Shown one piece after another: positions 9,182 to 17,570 of a stretch of DNA of 64,000 nt. A program made the position numbers and the translations under genes. How positions within the stretch are numbered: position 1 is the stretch's first letter; the number at the start of each line of letters is the position of its first letter. The notes under the pieces were generated by a model. It was not told the origin of the DNA. It worked only from the letters and a program-made list of their open reading frames with translations, and did not search any database. This DNA is from a virus, in the IMG/VR virus record IMGVR_UViG_3300030385_002649, positions 124,001-188,000 of that record. One strand, written 5' to 3'.

Positions 9182-9397
9182 ATGCTCTCTTTATTTACTA
9201 GGCACCCTAATGATTATGGAATGACTTACTGGGAACATTTTAAGTGTGCCGCATGGATCGGCTCTAAATTAGCCCTAGCCGCAGTTGCCATCTCAATACA
9301 CCTTGTATTGCCTTTCTTGTTTAAGAAAGTAGCAAGTAACACGATTAAGGAATTATATGAATTCCTTGATTCTAGAGACGCTCTAAATATTAAGTAA
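9182..9397 (+). CDS. DUF6356-type small membrane protein
   Basis: 71 residues. The start motif LFTRHPNDYGMTYWEH, a hydrophobic span (about residues 27-47, ALAAVAISIHLVLPFLF) and the tail ASNTIKELYEFL match the DUF6356 family of small bacterial proteins of unknown function. One transmembrane helix is predicted by eye. It is a lone plus-strand gene between minus-strand genes; its 3' end overlaps the convergent downstream gene by 8 bp. AAGGA lies about 8 bases before the ATG. Family recognition is from memory of the conserved pattern. Confidence 0.7.
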   Translation: MLSLFTRHPNDYGMTYWEHFKCAAWIGSKLALAAVAISIHLVLPFLFKKVASNTIKELYEFLDSRDALNIK

Positions 9398-10187
9398 TAC
9401 TAAAGGTAAAGTACTCTGAGACACGAGATTCACCGTTCGGGAGTTCCATCGTTATCTTATACCTGTACTTTCCCTTTAGGAAAGAACTAGTGTCAAGAGG
9501 ACATTGAACAACGTACGGATTAGATCTATACGTTCCTTGTCTAAGACCTAGCTTGCATGGCGCTTTTTCAAGACCTTCTAGAATTTCACATTCCATAGTC
9601 TCAACGGTAATGAAAGGGCAAATCTGCGGGATCATTGGCCCAAAACGGTTCATGTCCCAGTCGTAAAGAGGAAGAGGCATGATACCAACTTCAAGGCTTC
9701 GGACTTCGCCTTTTCTAAATCTGCTGTCTAGTGGTTCAAATGCGAATCGTGGGGTCAACAGGCCATCATCGAGGAACCAACCGTCGCAGAATACCCAAAA
9801 CTTGTTGCATTGGCAAATCCATTGGTCTTCGTCGTCATAATCAAAGTCTGACAAAGATTCTGGAGTGTTCCCAACGAATTTCCATACATCGAAGTAGATG
9901 CCTTCTTTAAAATCGATAGGGACTTCAAACAAGACTTCAAAAACTCCAGGTCTGGCTGGGTCCACAATGGCTGGATAAGGATAACCGGTTCCGTCTGGAG
10001 TTCCGAAAAGAACTTGAGCTACTAGGTTTTCTTCTTTTACTGAACCTTTATAAATGTCCACACGGCGAAGTGCGAATGGGTCGTTGGGAACGCCATTGTT
10101 ATTAAACGTAGCATTTAGAGCCACAGTGTTCCCAGACCTTGCTGAAAGTCTTGAAAAAATTCCGTCTGCTGGTCCTGTGCCTGCCAT
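9390..10187 (-). CDS. Putative virion structural protein
   Basis: 265 residues, beta-rich, with few charges at the N-terminus and a Cys/Trp cluster near residue 124-138 (CQCNKFWVFCDGW). The C-terminal half reads like an immunoglobulin-like domain ending in YRYKITMELPNGESRVSEYF. No family recognised. Its start (ATG at 10187) meets the stop of the upstream gene, so it is probably coupled to the two genes above it. A tail or neck role is inferred from neighbours only. Confidence 0.6.
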   Translation of the reverse strand: MAGTGPADGIFSRLSARSGNTVALNATFNNNGVPNDPFALRRVDIYKGSVKEENLVAQVLFGTPDGTGYPYPAIVDPARPGVFEVLFEVPIDFKEGIYFDVWKFVGNTPESLSDFDYDDEDQWICQCNKFWVFCDGWFLDDGLLTPRFAFEPLDSRFRKGEVRSLEVGIMPLPLYDWDMNRFGPMIPQICPFITVETMECEILEGLEKAPCKLGLRQGTYRSNPYVVQCPLDTSSFLKGKYRYKITMELPNGESRVSEYFTFSIT

Positions 10188-10969
10188 TATATCCCTAACG
10201 AATCATCTAAGGCTTGTAAAAAGCCTTCATTTATACTTTTGGACCTATCGATATCTTCTTTTGCCCCTTTGCGTTTCCCCTGAGTCGGACGCTTATATCT
10301 CCTCCTAGGAGGTTGTCTGAGATTTTTCTTCTCAATTTTGGCGCGCTCTTTTCGATCTTGTTTTTTATCCGCGATCCTCTGAGCCATGCTCTTGACCATA
10401 GTCGGATCAGTGATCGAAGCGGCAGGGGGCTCAGAGGACTGCTTAGGGCCGGTTTTCTGTTTAGGAGGACGATTGCTAGTGACTCTTTTTCCACTAGGAG
10501 TCATCATCATGCGTTTTTGGCCTTTTAACCTAGACCTAACATCGCTGCCTTCTCCGTCTTTCCATTTTGCTTCACGGTTAGGAGCAGATCTGCGGTCCCT
10601 GTTTCGCATCGCATCCCAAGTATAGGCTTGATCAGGAAGTTCGCCGTATCTTGGAGCGAGCCCCGACGACGCATCCCCCGCATATTTCTGAAGCATTTTT
10701 CTTGCTTCAGCTGGTTCAATCGGATCATGCATCTTTCCGCCAGCCCCGACTAGCTTCCCATTTGGATTCTCATCAGATGGTTCTCCACGAAGCGCTCTTT
10801 GTTGTCCATATCGGCTCGAAAGAGGGCTGCTTTTCATTTTAGCAGTACCATCTTGGTTTACTTTAGGGTTTCCTTTATTGCTATAGGCTTGCTGGTCTGA
10901 CCTAGCGGCTTTATATAGCAGATTTAGTTGGCTCTTGGTCCAGGTGTTGTTGATCTCATCAAGTCTCAT
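10187..10969 (-). CDS. Basic, disordered protein of unknown function
   Basis: 260 residues. Low-complexity, rich in Lys, Arg, Pro, Ser and Gly, with strongly basic runs near residues 205-240 (QPPRRRYKRPTQGKRKG). No enzymatic motif. Its ATG overlaps the preceding stop (ATGA). It could be an internal or DNA-associated virion protein. Unrecognised. Confidence 0.55.
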   Translation of the reverse strand: MRLDEINNTWTKSQLNLLYKAARSDQQAYSNKGNPKVNQDGTAKMKSSPLSSRYGQQRALRGEPSDENPNGKLVGAGGKMHDPIEPAEARKMLQKYAGDASSGLAPRYGELPDQAYTWDAMRNRDRRSAPNREAKWKDGEGSDVRSRLKGQKRMMMTPSGKRVTSNRPPKQKTGPKQSSEPPAASITDPTMVKSMAQRIADKKQDRKERAKIEKKNLRQPPRRRYKRPTQGKRKGAKEDIDRSKSINEGFLQALDDSLGI

Positions 10970-11220
10970 GCTTGGCGATCCTCAACATTGGCGTCTGGAA
11001 AAGCAGCCCTCCCTTGCGCTTTAGCTCGAATGCGACCTAGAATATTAGCCTCGGCCTGCGGTGAGCGTGCCCCGTCCGGCCTCAATTGAGTTGGCAATTT
11101 GAAATTCTCTGGATCCTTGATTTCTAAGTCCTCAAACGTTCCGAGAAAAGGAGAATTGCCAATATACCTTCCGGTAGGTGGATAAGCGCATCTTTTTTGT
11201 TTTCTGGCACGAATTTTCAC
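10966..11220 (-). CDS. Small basic hypothetical protein
   Basis: 84 residues from a GTG start; Lys/Arg-rich N-terminus (MKIRARKQKRC) and an Ala/Arg-rich tail. The stop overlaps the start of the next gene by 4 bp and the start follows the cupin gene stop by three bases, so it belongs to the same operon. No family recognised. Confidence 0.5.
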   Translation of the reverse strand: MKIRARKQKRCAYPPTGRYIGNSPFLGTFEDLEIKDPENFKLPTQLRPDGARSPQAEANILGRIRAKAQGRAAFPDANVEDRQA

Positions 11221-11223
11221 AAT

Positions 11224-11664
11224 TTAGATTTGTGAGTCAGTTCTACCGTAATCATCCTCAATTCGAACAATATCATCCTCGCCAAAATAAAATCCAGTTT
11301 GGATCTCAATGAATACTAAGTCTTTATCGCCACGGTTTTCGATTCTATGTTTTTTGCCAGCATCAATAGACCAAAGAGATCCTGGCATTGCCTCGCCCAC
11401 TTTGTCTTGAATCGTAACGAAGCCTCTGCCGGAGATCACTTTCCAGAGTTCGTCTCGTTTGAGATGGTATTGATAACTAAGTCTTCCTCCGGGTTTGACA
11501 GTAATCCTTTTAACTTTACAATCAGGACCATCGTAAAGATTAATATAATGGCCCCAGGGACGAACGCCGCAAACACGATCTTGAGAACTAATAAACTCTT
11601 TGCCATAATCCTCTTCTTTGTGATCCGCTGAGTCTTCAATTTCTTGTCGCACTTCTCTAGTCAT
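11224..11664 (-). CDS. Mannose-6-phosphate isomerase type II-like cupin
   Basis: About 146 residues from the ATG at 11664; a GTG three codons upstream (11673) is possible. The ATG forms an ATGA overlap with the preceding small gene. The sequence follows the C-terminal domain of bifunctional ManC/type II phosphomannose isomerases: RPWGHYINLYD, VKPGGRLSYQYHLKRDELW, ISGRGFVTI, IDAGKKHRIENRGD, and the closing EIQTGxYFGEDDIVRIEDDYGR. The cupin metal residues (YQYHLKRDE and the later KKHRI His) are present. The family isomerises mannose-6-phosphate and fructose-6-phosphate. As a free-standing cupin it may act with the glycosyltransferase fusion at 6546-9146. Confidence 0.8.
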   Translation of the reverse strand: MTREVRQEIEDSADHKEEDYGKEFISSQDRVCGVRPWGHYINLYDGPDCKVKRITVKPGGRLSYQYHLKRDELWKVISGRGFVTIQDKVGEAMPGSLWSIDAGKKHRIENRGDKDLVFIEIQTGFYFGEDDIVRIEDDYGRTDSQI

Positions 11665-11837
11665 AGCACACACAGTTGGTCGCTGGTGATCAGTTCGCCA
11701 CCTGTCATACCATCGTCGAGATCGCTAAAGGCGGCCCATAGAATATAATCTTCTTCGATGATGATTTTACGCAACGCATTGAGGCGCCCTTGTAATTCGA
11801 TGCGCCTATCTTCCCTTACCTCTAAATTTTCACTCAC
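11661..11837 (-). CDS. Small acidic protein between helicase and cupin
   Basis: 58 residues from a GTG at 11837. The start overlaps the helicase stop as GTGA and the stop overlaps the cupin ATG as ATGA, so it exactly fills the gap and is translationally coupled on both sides. The N-terminal half (NLEVREDRRIELQGRLNALRK) looks helical and the C-terminal half is acidic. Unrecognised; support comes from the perfect fit and coding-like composition. Confidence 0.55.
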   Translation of the reverse strand: MSENLEVREDRRIELQGRLNALRKIIIEEDYILWAAFSDLDDGMTGGELITSDQLCVL

Positions 11838-14731
11838 GTTTCACTGACTTGGCTCCAATCAATCTCGATCAACCCCATGTCTTCAAGAAACCGAGAAGGA
11901 ACATTTCCCTTAGCGTGTCGCATGGCGCTCATCGAAAGATGTAAGAAATCCTTCGCCCTAGTAATAGCAACATAAGCCACCCGGCGTTCTTCCTCAATGC
12001 TTCCATCAGCAAGCGATCTCTTGTGAGGAAAAACTTCCTCTTCCATTCCTGGAATAAACACAACATCAAATTCTAAGCCCTTAGCGGCGTGACAAGTCAT
12101 AAGACTGACCGAATCAGTATCAACTTCTTTATCTGATGAAGACATTAGCATTACTTCTTGTAGATACTGGTCGAGCGACGGGTTAGCTCGCTTGGTCGCA
12201 TAATGGTTAAAGGCCCTAAGAAGCTCCTGAACATTATCCTCCCTATGCTCATCCTTCGCGCGATCCGTAGTGCGCAAGTGTTCTAAAAAGCCAGATTCCT
12301 CGAAAATGTGCTTCAAAGAATCGTGTGGTCTATTCTTGTCATAAGTGTTCAAAATCTCCACAAAATGAGAAATAGACGACTTCACCTTACGAGTGATGTC
12401 TTTAACACCGTCAATATCCTGACACACATCCAAGAAGCCACGATTGTGCTCTACAGCGTGCTCTAGAATCTTCACAAGAGTAACCGGACCGATCCCCCTA
12501 GACGGCGTGTTGATGATCTCTTCAAAAGAAAGAGCGTCTTCACTATTCGCAAGGAATTTCATAAAACTAATCGCAGTCTTAACCTCCTTGCGGTCATAAA
12601 ATCCAAAAGCTCCGATCAGGACGTAAGGAATCCTGCGCCTCCTGAAAGTCTCTTCAAAAACACGTGTTAATGCATTTGTTCGGCACAATACTGCCATTTC
12701 CTTAAAAGGAGTCCCATCATACTTGTGAACATTTATGAGGTTGGCAACTTCTTCAGCTTCATTTTCTGGGACTGCGTGAGATTGGAAGTCAACTTTGTTC
12801 CCAGATTCTCTGAACGCCTTCAATTTAATCTGCTTGGAGTCCCTGTTTTTAGCGATTAGGCTTTGCGCCGCCTGCAGGATCTCTGGTGTACACCTATAGC
12901 TAATCCCTAATTCAGTTACTTGCGCGCCTTCGAAATGGTTCTCAAACCCCATGATGTTTTCTATACAAGCGCCACGCCAACCATAAATTGAGTTGTGGAC
13001 CAAAACACCATCAGCAAAATAATTGTGCGTCCTAAAAACATTTAAATCATAAACAATCTGCGAGCGTTGCACAAATTCAATTTTATTAACTTTTTTACGA
13101 TCAATTTTATTGTTTGCTTCACAATAAACTATTGAACCTGGAAGCAAGTTTGCAACAGGTTGACATCTAAGAGGTTTATCGTCATCCGCTTTAATACTCA
13201 GCCAAATTGATAATCTATCACCAAATGTTTCAGATGCTTTGCTCACAAAACTGTCGATAAATTCAGCGGATTTTGTTGAGTTTTCTATCCTCCAGTTTTT
13301 ATGTTTGGATTTTCTTGGGGTCCCAAATTCTTCTAAAATTTCTTTATTATTTGTGCACATAGAGTACCTGTGCATTCCACGATCAGCGCACAGTGAAATA
13401 TTTAATATTATTCTTTCCTTTCTTGCTTGATTCATTCTAGGCATGTGGTGCGGTATCGAAAAATCTAAATGTTTGTCATCTAATAACCGTTTGCCACCAT
13501 GAACAGTATTGATGTTATCAAATAACCATTTTATTTGTTTCTCGGTTATTACCATTTTCCGACCAGAATTATGATAAACAATTGTAGGCAGCCCGTACTT
13601 AATCGAATAAAATTGCTCCTTAATAAAAGCTTCAGATTTTGTAGAAGTAGAGTCTATTACCCATATAGCATCAGCTCCCTCTTGTGACGCCCTTCCAGAT
13701 AACCATCCTTGTCTAGAGGTTTTGCACATTCCAATTCTAAAGCCTAATTCTCTTTTGTACATCAAATAAATTGTATAATCATCGTTTAATTTAACGTCCA
13801 TTGGGATCAAGTGATTTGGAGTACACTCTATGATAGAGCCATCATCAAAATAAATTTTAGCAATCGATTTGCTGACTTTAGTAATAACTTTAGTCACTTC
13901 GGAAGGGCCAATAATTCCAGGCTTTATCAAAGTGCTGATCTTATCCCCCTTTTTAAAATCTTCAATGCATTTTGTACCAGTAGGAGTTTTAATTTTAGTC
14001 CCTGCTGGAAAGCACTGCGCGACATCTCCGACACACATGATGTTGTTATGGACGCTAGCTAGATATTTTACCATTTCCAGCTGGGCTTTATTAGTATCCT
14101 GCATCTCGTCTACAAGAATGTATCGATATTTCCTAGCATAGGCTTCACAAATCTTTGGGTTATTCTGAAAGAGCTTGACAACATTATAAATTAGATCGCT
14201 GAAGTCCATTGAGTTAGACGCTTTAAGCATCTTGCCGTATTCTCTAAATATGGCGACTAGTTCTGGATCTAGGTGCAACTCGAATTTCTCGTCTGAGGTT
14301 AGCTGGTTTTTCTTATCTTCAAGGTGCTTGACGATAATCTTAGGATCATATTGTGGCGATTTAGGGTCGAAGCCTTGGCTTTTCACCACTTTCCGTAGAA
14401 GAGACAATTGGCCTGATTGGTCTACGATAGTGAAGTTGCTCTTATATCCTAATAATTTACCGCATTTTCGTAGGATTCTAACGCCTAAGGCGTGGAACGT
14501 GCAGAGTAGAACCCCGTCGTGACCATGCTGTTTGAGGCGCTCTCCCATCTCTTTCGCGGCTTTGTTGGTGAAGGTGACTCCCAGGATCGCGCTGGATTTT
14601 TCGCCATTTTCGATAAGCCTCGCGATGCGTTCTGTGACGCACCTAGTTTTTCCACTACCTGGGCAGGCTAATACTAGAAGAGGTCCGTCGTCATGGTTGA
14701 CAACTCTTATTTGTTGTTCGTTCAAGCTCAT
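11834..14731 (-). CDS. UvrD/PcrA-family SF1 DNA helicase interrupted by an intein
   Basis: 965 codons; 624 residues after splicing. Exteins carry the SF1A motifs: Q-motif LNEQQIRVV, Walker A ACPGSGKT (22-29), motif Ia GVTFTNKAAKEM, motif II ILVDEMQDT (205-213), motif III split as GDVAQ / SIYGWRGA, then GISYRCTPEIL, and motifs V-VI (MTCHAAKGLEFDVVF, AYVAITRAKDFLHL). It would unwind DNA with 3'-5' polarity in replication or repair. An intein is inserted between Gln239 and the Ser of motif III, so splicing is needed for ATPase activity. The product is shorter than bacterial UvrD (~720) but close to phage Dda/UvrD-like enzymes. Confidence 0.92.
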   Translation of the reverse strand: MSLNEQQIRVVNHDDGPLLVLACPGSGKTRCVTERIARLIENGEKSSAILGVTFTNKAAKEMGERLKQHGHDGVLLCTFHALGVRILRKCGKLLGYKSNFTIVDQSGQLSLLRKVVKSQGFDPKSPQYDPKIIVKHLEDKKNQLTSDEKFELHLDPELVAIFREYGKMLKASNSMDFSDLIYNVVKLFQNNPKICEAYARKYRYILVDEMQDTNKAQLEMVKYLASVHNNIMCVGDVAQCFPAGTKIKTPTGTKCIEDFKKGDKISTLIKPGIIGPSEVTKVITKVSKSIAKIYFDDGSIIECTPNHLIPMDVKLNDDYTIYLMYKRELGFRIGMCKTSRQGWLSGRASQEGADAIWVIDSTSTKSEAFIKEQFYSIKYGLPTIVYHNSGRKMVITEKQIKWLFDNINTVHGGKRLLDDKHLDFSIPHHMPRMNQARKERIILNISLCADRGMHRYSMCTNNKEILEEFGTPRKSKHKNWRIENSTKSAEFIDSFVSKASETFGDRLSIWLSIKADDDKPLRCQPVANLLPGSIVYCEANNKIDRKKVNKIEFVQRSQIVYDLNVFRTHNYFADGVLVHNSIYGWRGACIENIMGFENHFEGAQVTELGISYRCTPEILQAAQSLIAKNRDSKQIKLKAFRESGNKVDFQSHAVPENEAEEVANLINVHKYDGTPFKEMAVLCRTNALTRVFEETFRRRRIPYVLIGAFGFYDRKEVKTAISFMKFLANSEDALSFEEIINTPSRGIGPVTLVKILEHAVEHNRGFLDVCQDIDGVKDITRKVKSSISHFVEILNTYDKNRPHDSLKHIFEESGFLEHLRTTDRAKDEHREDNVQELLRAFNHYATKRANPSLDQYLQEVMLMSSSDKEVDTDSVSLMTCHAAKGLEFDVVFIPGMEEEVFPHKRSLADGSIEEERRVAYVAITRAKDFLHLSMSAMRHAKGNVPSRFLEDMGLIEIDWSQVSET
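12992..14014 (-). mobile_element. Intein in the UvrD-family helicase, with a GIY-YIG-like insert
   Basis: 341 residues (residues 240-580 of the precursor). Splice junctions are clear: first residue Cys in block A (CFPAGTKIKTPTGT), block B-like TPNHLIP, block F/G VYDLNVFRTHNYFADGVLVHN, and +1 Ser of the extein. The central ~210 residues have no LAGLIDADG motif. Residues 80-145 read YTIYLMYKRELGFRIG, then GRASQ, then AFIKEQFYSIKYGLPT, which resembles the GIY-YIG order (Y-x-Y, x-x-G, Arg, Glu). The nuclease type is an inference. Confidence 0.85.
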
Positions 14732-14750
14732 GCACTTGAGATACTGAGTG

Positions 14751-15020
14751 TTAGCAGATTTTCCTATTAATGGTTGAGAAGTGGAACTTTACTTGGTCCC
14801 TAGTAAGTCTTCTAACTTCTTGGAAATGTAATGTTCGAAGGGGCTTAACCTCAATATAAGTGTCTGTCACTTTAGTAATTTGCCATTCTGAGAAAATCTT
14901 CTGAGCGCTGCAGAATTTCCGGACATATTGAAGCCTCCTTCCTACCTCAAACCCTAAGTCGGCTTCAGATAGGCTAATTATTGAAAGGGGTAGGTCAAAT
15001 CCGGATGTTGCAGCGCTCAT
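14751..15020 (-). CDS. Hypothetical protein
   Basis: 89 residues, mixed alpha/beta character, no motif recognised (GFDLPLSIISLSEADLGFEV, then a basic C-terminal half). It lies 19 bp upstream of the helicase in the same direction and diverges from the plus-strand gene at 15075. The 54-bp divergent spacer contains AT-rich TAAATATAAG upstream of this start, a possible phage promoter element. Confidence 0.5.
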   Translation of the reverse strand: MSAATSGFDLPLSIISLSEADLGFEVGRRLQYVRKFCSAQKIFSEWQITKVTDTYIEVKPLRTLHFQEVRRLTRDQVKFHFSTINRKIC

Positions 15021-15074
15021 AATCTTATATTTACCTTCCTAGCAAAGATAGTACAGAAATTAGGAGAAGCTAAA

Positions 15075-15578
15075 ATGTCTTTGAGCGACTTCACGGTTAG
15101 AATAAGCGGCACTGTAGCTTACAGCGATAGATCACATGGTTCCTTTGAGGCATCTGCTATCTGGAAAGGCAACCTTGGTGGTGTAGTCGCTCAACACAGC
15201 AACCCGGACTCACTAGAACACTTTAGAAGATTGGCAGAGAGCAAGAGCGTCGAATTAGCTGACACGCTCGCAGTTCTCGCACCAGCCGGATCGCCACAAG
15301 GAATCGTAACTTTTGCGACCTTACCAGCTCCTGTAACTTCTAAAACAGTAACTAGTTTTGTAATGGAAGTCTCTGGTCTCATCACTGATGACGATAACTC
15401 TAAAGATGGTTTCAGCGCCCAATGGGTGAATGGAGCAGTCAACCTGTTTCCTGACGACACCGAAGTTGTGTGGCAGACTCTTACAGATCCAGCGTCCAAC
15501 CCACTAGGCGACCAAAGAAGTTTCCTAGTCATGGTTTTCGATGCGGTAGCCGGATCTGGCGAGACCACTTTATCTTAA
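15075..15578 (+). CDS. Putative virion structural protein
   Basis: 167 residues with TAGGAG seven to eight bases before the ATG. Beta-rich and low in Cys, with a repeated pattern of short strands (SGTVAYSDRSHGSFEASAIW; SFVMEVSGLITDDDNSKDGF), like tail tube, decoration or fibre accessory proteins. Its stop overlaps the next start as TAATG. No family recognised. Confidence 0.6.
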   Translation: MSLSDFTVRISGTVAYSDRSHGSFEASAIWKGNLGGVVAQHSNPDSLEHFRRLAESKSVELADTLAVLAPAGSPQGIVTFATLPAPVTSKTVTSFVMEVSGLITDDDNSKDGFSAQWVNGAVNLFPDDTEVVWQTLTDPASNPLGDQRSFLVMVFDAVAGSGETTLS

Positions 15579-16015
15579 TGAAATTATCAGCTCTTTATGA
15601 AGATTCTAGAGCCGATACTAAGGTTGCCAGAAAGAGTTACGCCGTAGACTGGGGAGACCCAGCTGCTTCTAGCGACAGCCGTGTAAGCCCTTGGGCTAAA
15701 CAAGCTGACCAAGAAGACTTTCAAAGAACAGGAACCTCAAAAGAAGAAAAACCTTCTAACCACAGTCAGATGTCTAAAAGACTTACTCCTTTCCCGTATG
15801 ATCCAAATGGTAGACATATCACAAGCCTTCAGACTCAATTGTACTACATAATCAAATCTGAAGATTCTAATTTTGTAAATGCTTTCAAAAAAGCCCAATC
15901 TTATTCTAAACAAATAAGAGCTCAAAGCACTCAAGCTGATTATGTCAACGCCTTAAAAGTTCTCCTTAAAAAAGGCGTCATTCAAAAAATCGGCAAGCTC
16001 TACAGAGCGGTCTAA
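15578..16015 (+). CDS. Hypothetical protein, coupled to the preceding structural gene
   Basis: 145 residues. The start at 15578 is chosen because TAATG couples it to the upstream stop; earlier in-frame ATGs lie inside the neighbour. The N-terminal half is polar and disordered, and the C-terminal half is helical and basic (YYIIKSEDSNFVNAFKKAQ, LKVLLKKGVIQKIGKLYRAV). The 3' end overlaps the convergent collar gene by 4 bp. Unrecognised. Confidence 0.6.
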   Translation: MKLSALYEDSRADTKVARKSYAVDWGDPAASSDSRVSPWAKQADQEDFQRTGTSKEEKPSNHSQMSKRLTPFPYDPNGRHITSLQTQLYYIIKSEDSNFVNAFKKAQSYSKQIRAQSTQADYVNALKVLLKKGVIQKIGKLYRAV

Positions 16016-16581
16016 AGAACCCTAATAATCCAAGCCATCTCAACAAATGGCGGCTGGCTAGAACCCGCTACGATATTAAGCGTGTGATTATGGTCGCCGT
16101 CAGAACTTATAGCATGAACGTGGCTGCCGACTGTGTGGTCGTGGCTTAAAGCGACCGTGTCAGACCCACCAGTAATGGACGACAAGTCAAGGGCGCCCTG
16201 GTTAGAACTTTCTGTGCTAGACGTTGTAGCTCCACCAGAAGCGACAGCGCCAGTATGAGCATGACTTCCGTCCGTGCTCGTATTACCCGTATGAGTGTGG
16301 GTACTAGCGCCTCCTGAAACCAAAGCTGTTGCTCCGCCATAGGCCGTTCCAGTATCAGCTCCTTTAATGAAACTTGCGGTTGTTCCCGTATTTTCAACTG
16401 TTTTCATCAGCGCTGGTTTGTTCAGCCCTAAAATTAGTGATCCTAACGTTGATACCGCACCGCCATCTGCGTATTCCCACCCTGCTGGAAGGTCTGGTTG
16501 TGGCGCTCCTAAAGTAGGAGACATCCATGGGATACATGCCCCAACTGGAATTTCGCCTACGGGCGTTACTGATCTGGTCAT
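16012..16581 (-). CDS. Tail-collar/fibre-tip protein with His-x-His metal sites
   Basis: 189 residues. The N-terminus (VGEIPVGACIPWMSP, DLPAGWEYADGGAV, LNKPALMKTV) follows the phage tail-collar pattern. The C-terminal half carries THTHTG, SHAHTG, SHDHTVGSHVHAIS and DHNHTLNI and closes with PPFVEMAWIIRVL. Such HxH clusters bind iron in T4-type fibre tips (gp37, gp12) and mark host-recognition needles. I infer a trimeric receptor-contacting fibre or collar protein. It is coupled to the upstream 134-residue gene by an ATGA overlap. Confidence 0.8.
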   Translation of the reverse strand: MTRSVTPVGEIPVGACIPWMSPTLGAPQPDLPAGWEYADGGAVSTLGSLILGLNKPALMKTVENTGTTASFIKGADTGTAYGGATALVSGGASTHTHTGNTSTDGSHAHTGAVASGGATTSSTESSNQGALDLSSITGGSDTVALSHDHTVGSHVHAISSDGDHNHTLNIVAGSSQPPFVEMAWIIRVL

Positions 16582-16982
16582 TTAAATCTCACGTCTCTAA
16601 CGTTATAGTCAGTGGTGATGAATATGCCTTCTTTGTTAACAAAGACAAATTGTTCAAAATTTCGAAAAACTTGCGGGACGCCAAGAGAAGCCCATTCGCT
16701 TTTTGGGACTATACTGCTAGCCTCGTGGGTGATGTTTTCTTGCAATCTGATTCTAACTGTTTTGAAAGAGCCGTCTGGGACTCTGGTTCTGCCAGTTTTC
16801 AAATGTATCAAGATTATTTGATAATCAGGCAGAATGTATTTGCCATCTTTGCATGTGAACACTATTTGAGAGTCTTCGAATAGGTCTGGAAGACCTAAGT
16901 GGCCTTGTTCTTCAAGTGGAAGAATCGAGACATTCTCATAAGACAAGTTGCCGTGTAACACTAATCTAACTGCTTTAATCAT
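16578..16982 (-). CDS. Hypothetical protein, tail-fibre neighbourhood
   Basis: 134 residues with an internal duplication: the halves share ENVSILPLEEQGHLGLPDLFEDSQIVF and EASSIVPKSEWASLGVPQVFRNFEQFVF, each followed by a Lys/Asp-Gly turn and a basic strand. It therefore looks like two copies of a ~60-residue domain. Overlaps both neighbours by 4 bp. Function unknown. Confidence 0.6.
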   Translation of the reverse strand: MIKAVRLVLHGNLSYENVSILPLEEQGHLGLPDLFEDSQIVFTCKDGKYILPDYQIILIHLKTGRTRVPDGSFKTVRIRLQENITHEASSIVPKSEWASLGVPQVFRNFEQFVFVNKEGIFITTDYNVRDVRFK

Positions 16983-17167
16983 AAGTCGATACCTGGGTGT
17001 TGTTTCCGAATCATTGATTTCACAGTGTTTTGAAAGATGTTTCTCTTATTTTCTAACCTGAGATTCAATTTTTCCTTGGCTTTTTCTGGATCTAAACGAT
17101 GCCATTCGTCAAATTCTTGGCACAATTGTCTAGTGCGTAGGATCTTTTTAAACCGGTAAGATGACAT
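16979..17167 (-). CDS. Small basic helical protein
   Basis: 62 residues, Lys/Arg-rich and predicted helical (FDEWHRLDPEKAKEKLNLRL). The stop overlaps the next ATG and the start follows the upstream stop by three bases. No family recognised. Confidence 0.5.
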   Translation of the reverse strand: MSSYRFKKILRTRQLCQEFDEWHRLDPEKAKEKLNLRLENKRNIFQNTVKSMIRKQHPGIDL

Positions 17168-17170
17168 GCT

Positions 17171-17464
17171 CTATGTTTGAGAGTCTTCTTTTTTAATTGG
17201 TCCGCGAATATATCTAACGTAACGTTCGATGAGTTTACCAGATCCTGAGTCGAACAAACAAACTTTCAAAGATGCTTCTTCTTTTCTCCAGGTGAAATAA
17301 TCAGCAAAGAAAACGATCTCTAGGGACTTATATCCAACATTGATAATATCATCCCTGTTCTTTAAGAAGATAGAGCCAGATCCATCTGTGTAATTAGGAT
17401 CGAACTCCCATTCTAGTCCATGATCATCTAAGATTGCGCAGATAAGAGCTAATGCGTCAATCAC
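17171..17464 (-). CDS. Hypothetical protein
   Basis: 97 residues from a GTG at 17464 with GAGG four bases upstream. Mixed alpha/beta sequence (ALALICAILDDHGLEWEFD, SLEIVFFADYFTWRKEE), acidic and possibly a small immunity-like or scaffold protein, but nothing specific was recognised. First gene of a minus-strand group reading into the fibre-tip genes; diverges from the metallophosphoesterase gene. Confidence 0.5.
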   Translation of the reverse strand: MIDALALICAILDDHGLEWEFDPNYTDGSGSIFLKNRDDIINVGYKSLEIVFFADYFTWRKEEASLKVCLFDSGSGKLIERYVRYIRGPIKKEDSQT

Positions 17465-17570
17465 GTCGCCTCTTCTATTCTTACGTTTAAGCTCCGACTA
17501 TTAGACTACTGTCGATTGTATCTGAAGAGTGTCTGACAAACGTACCATTGTCCCGGAGATAGGATCATTA

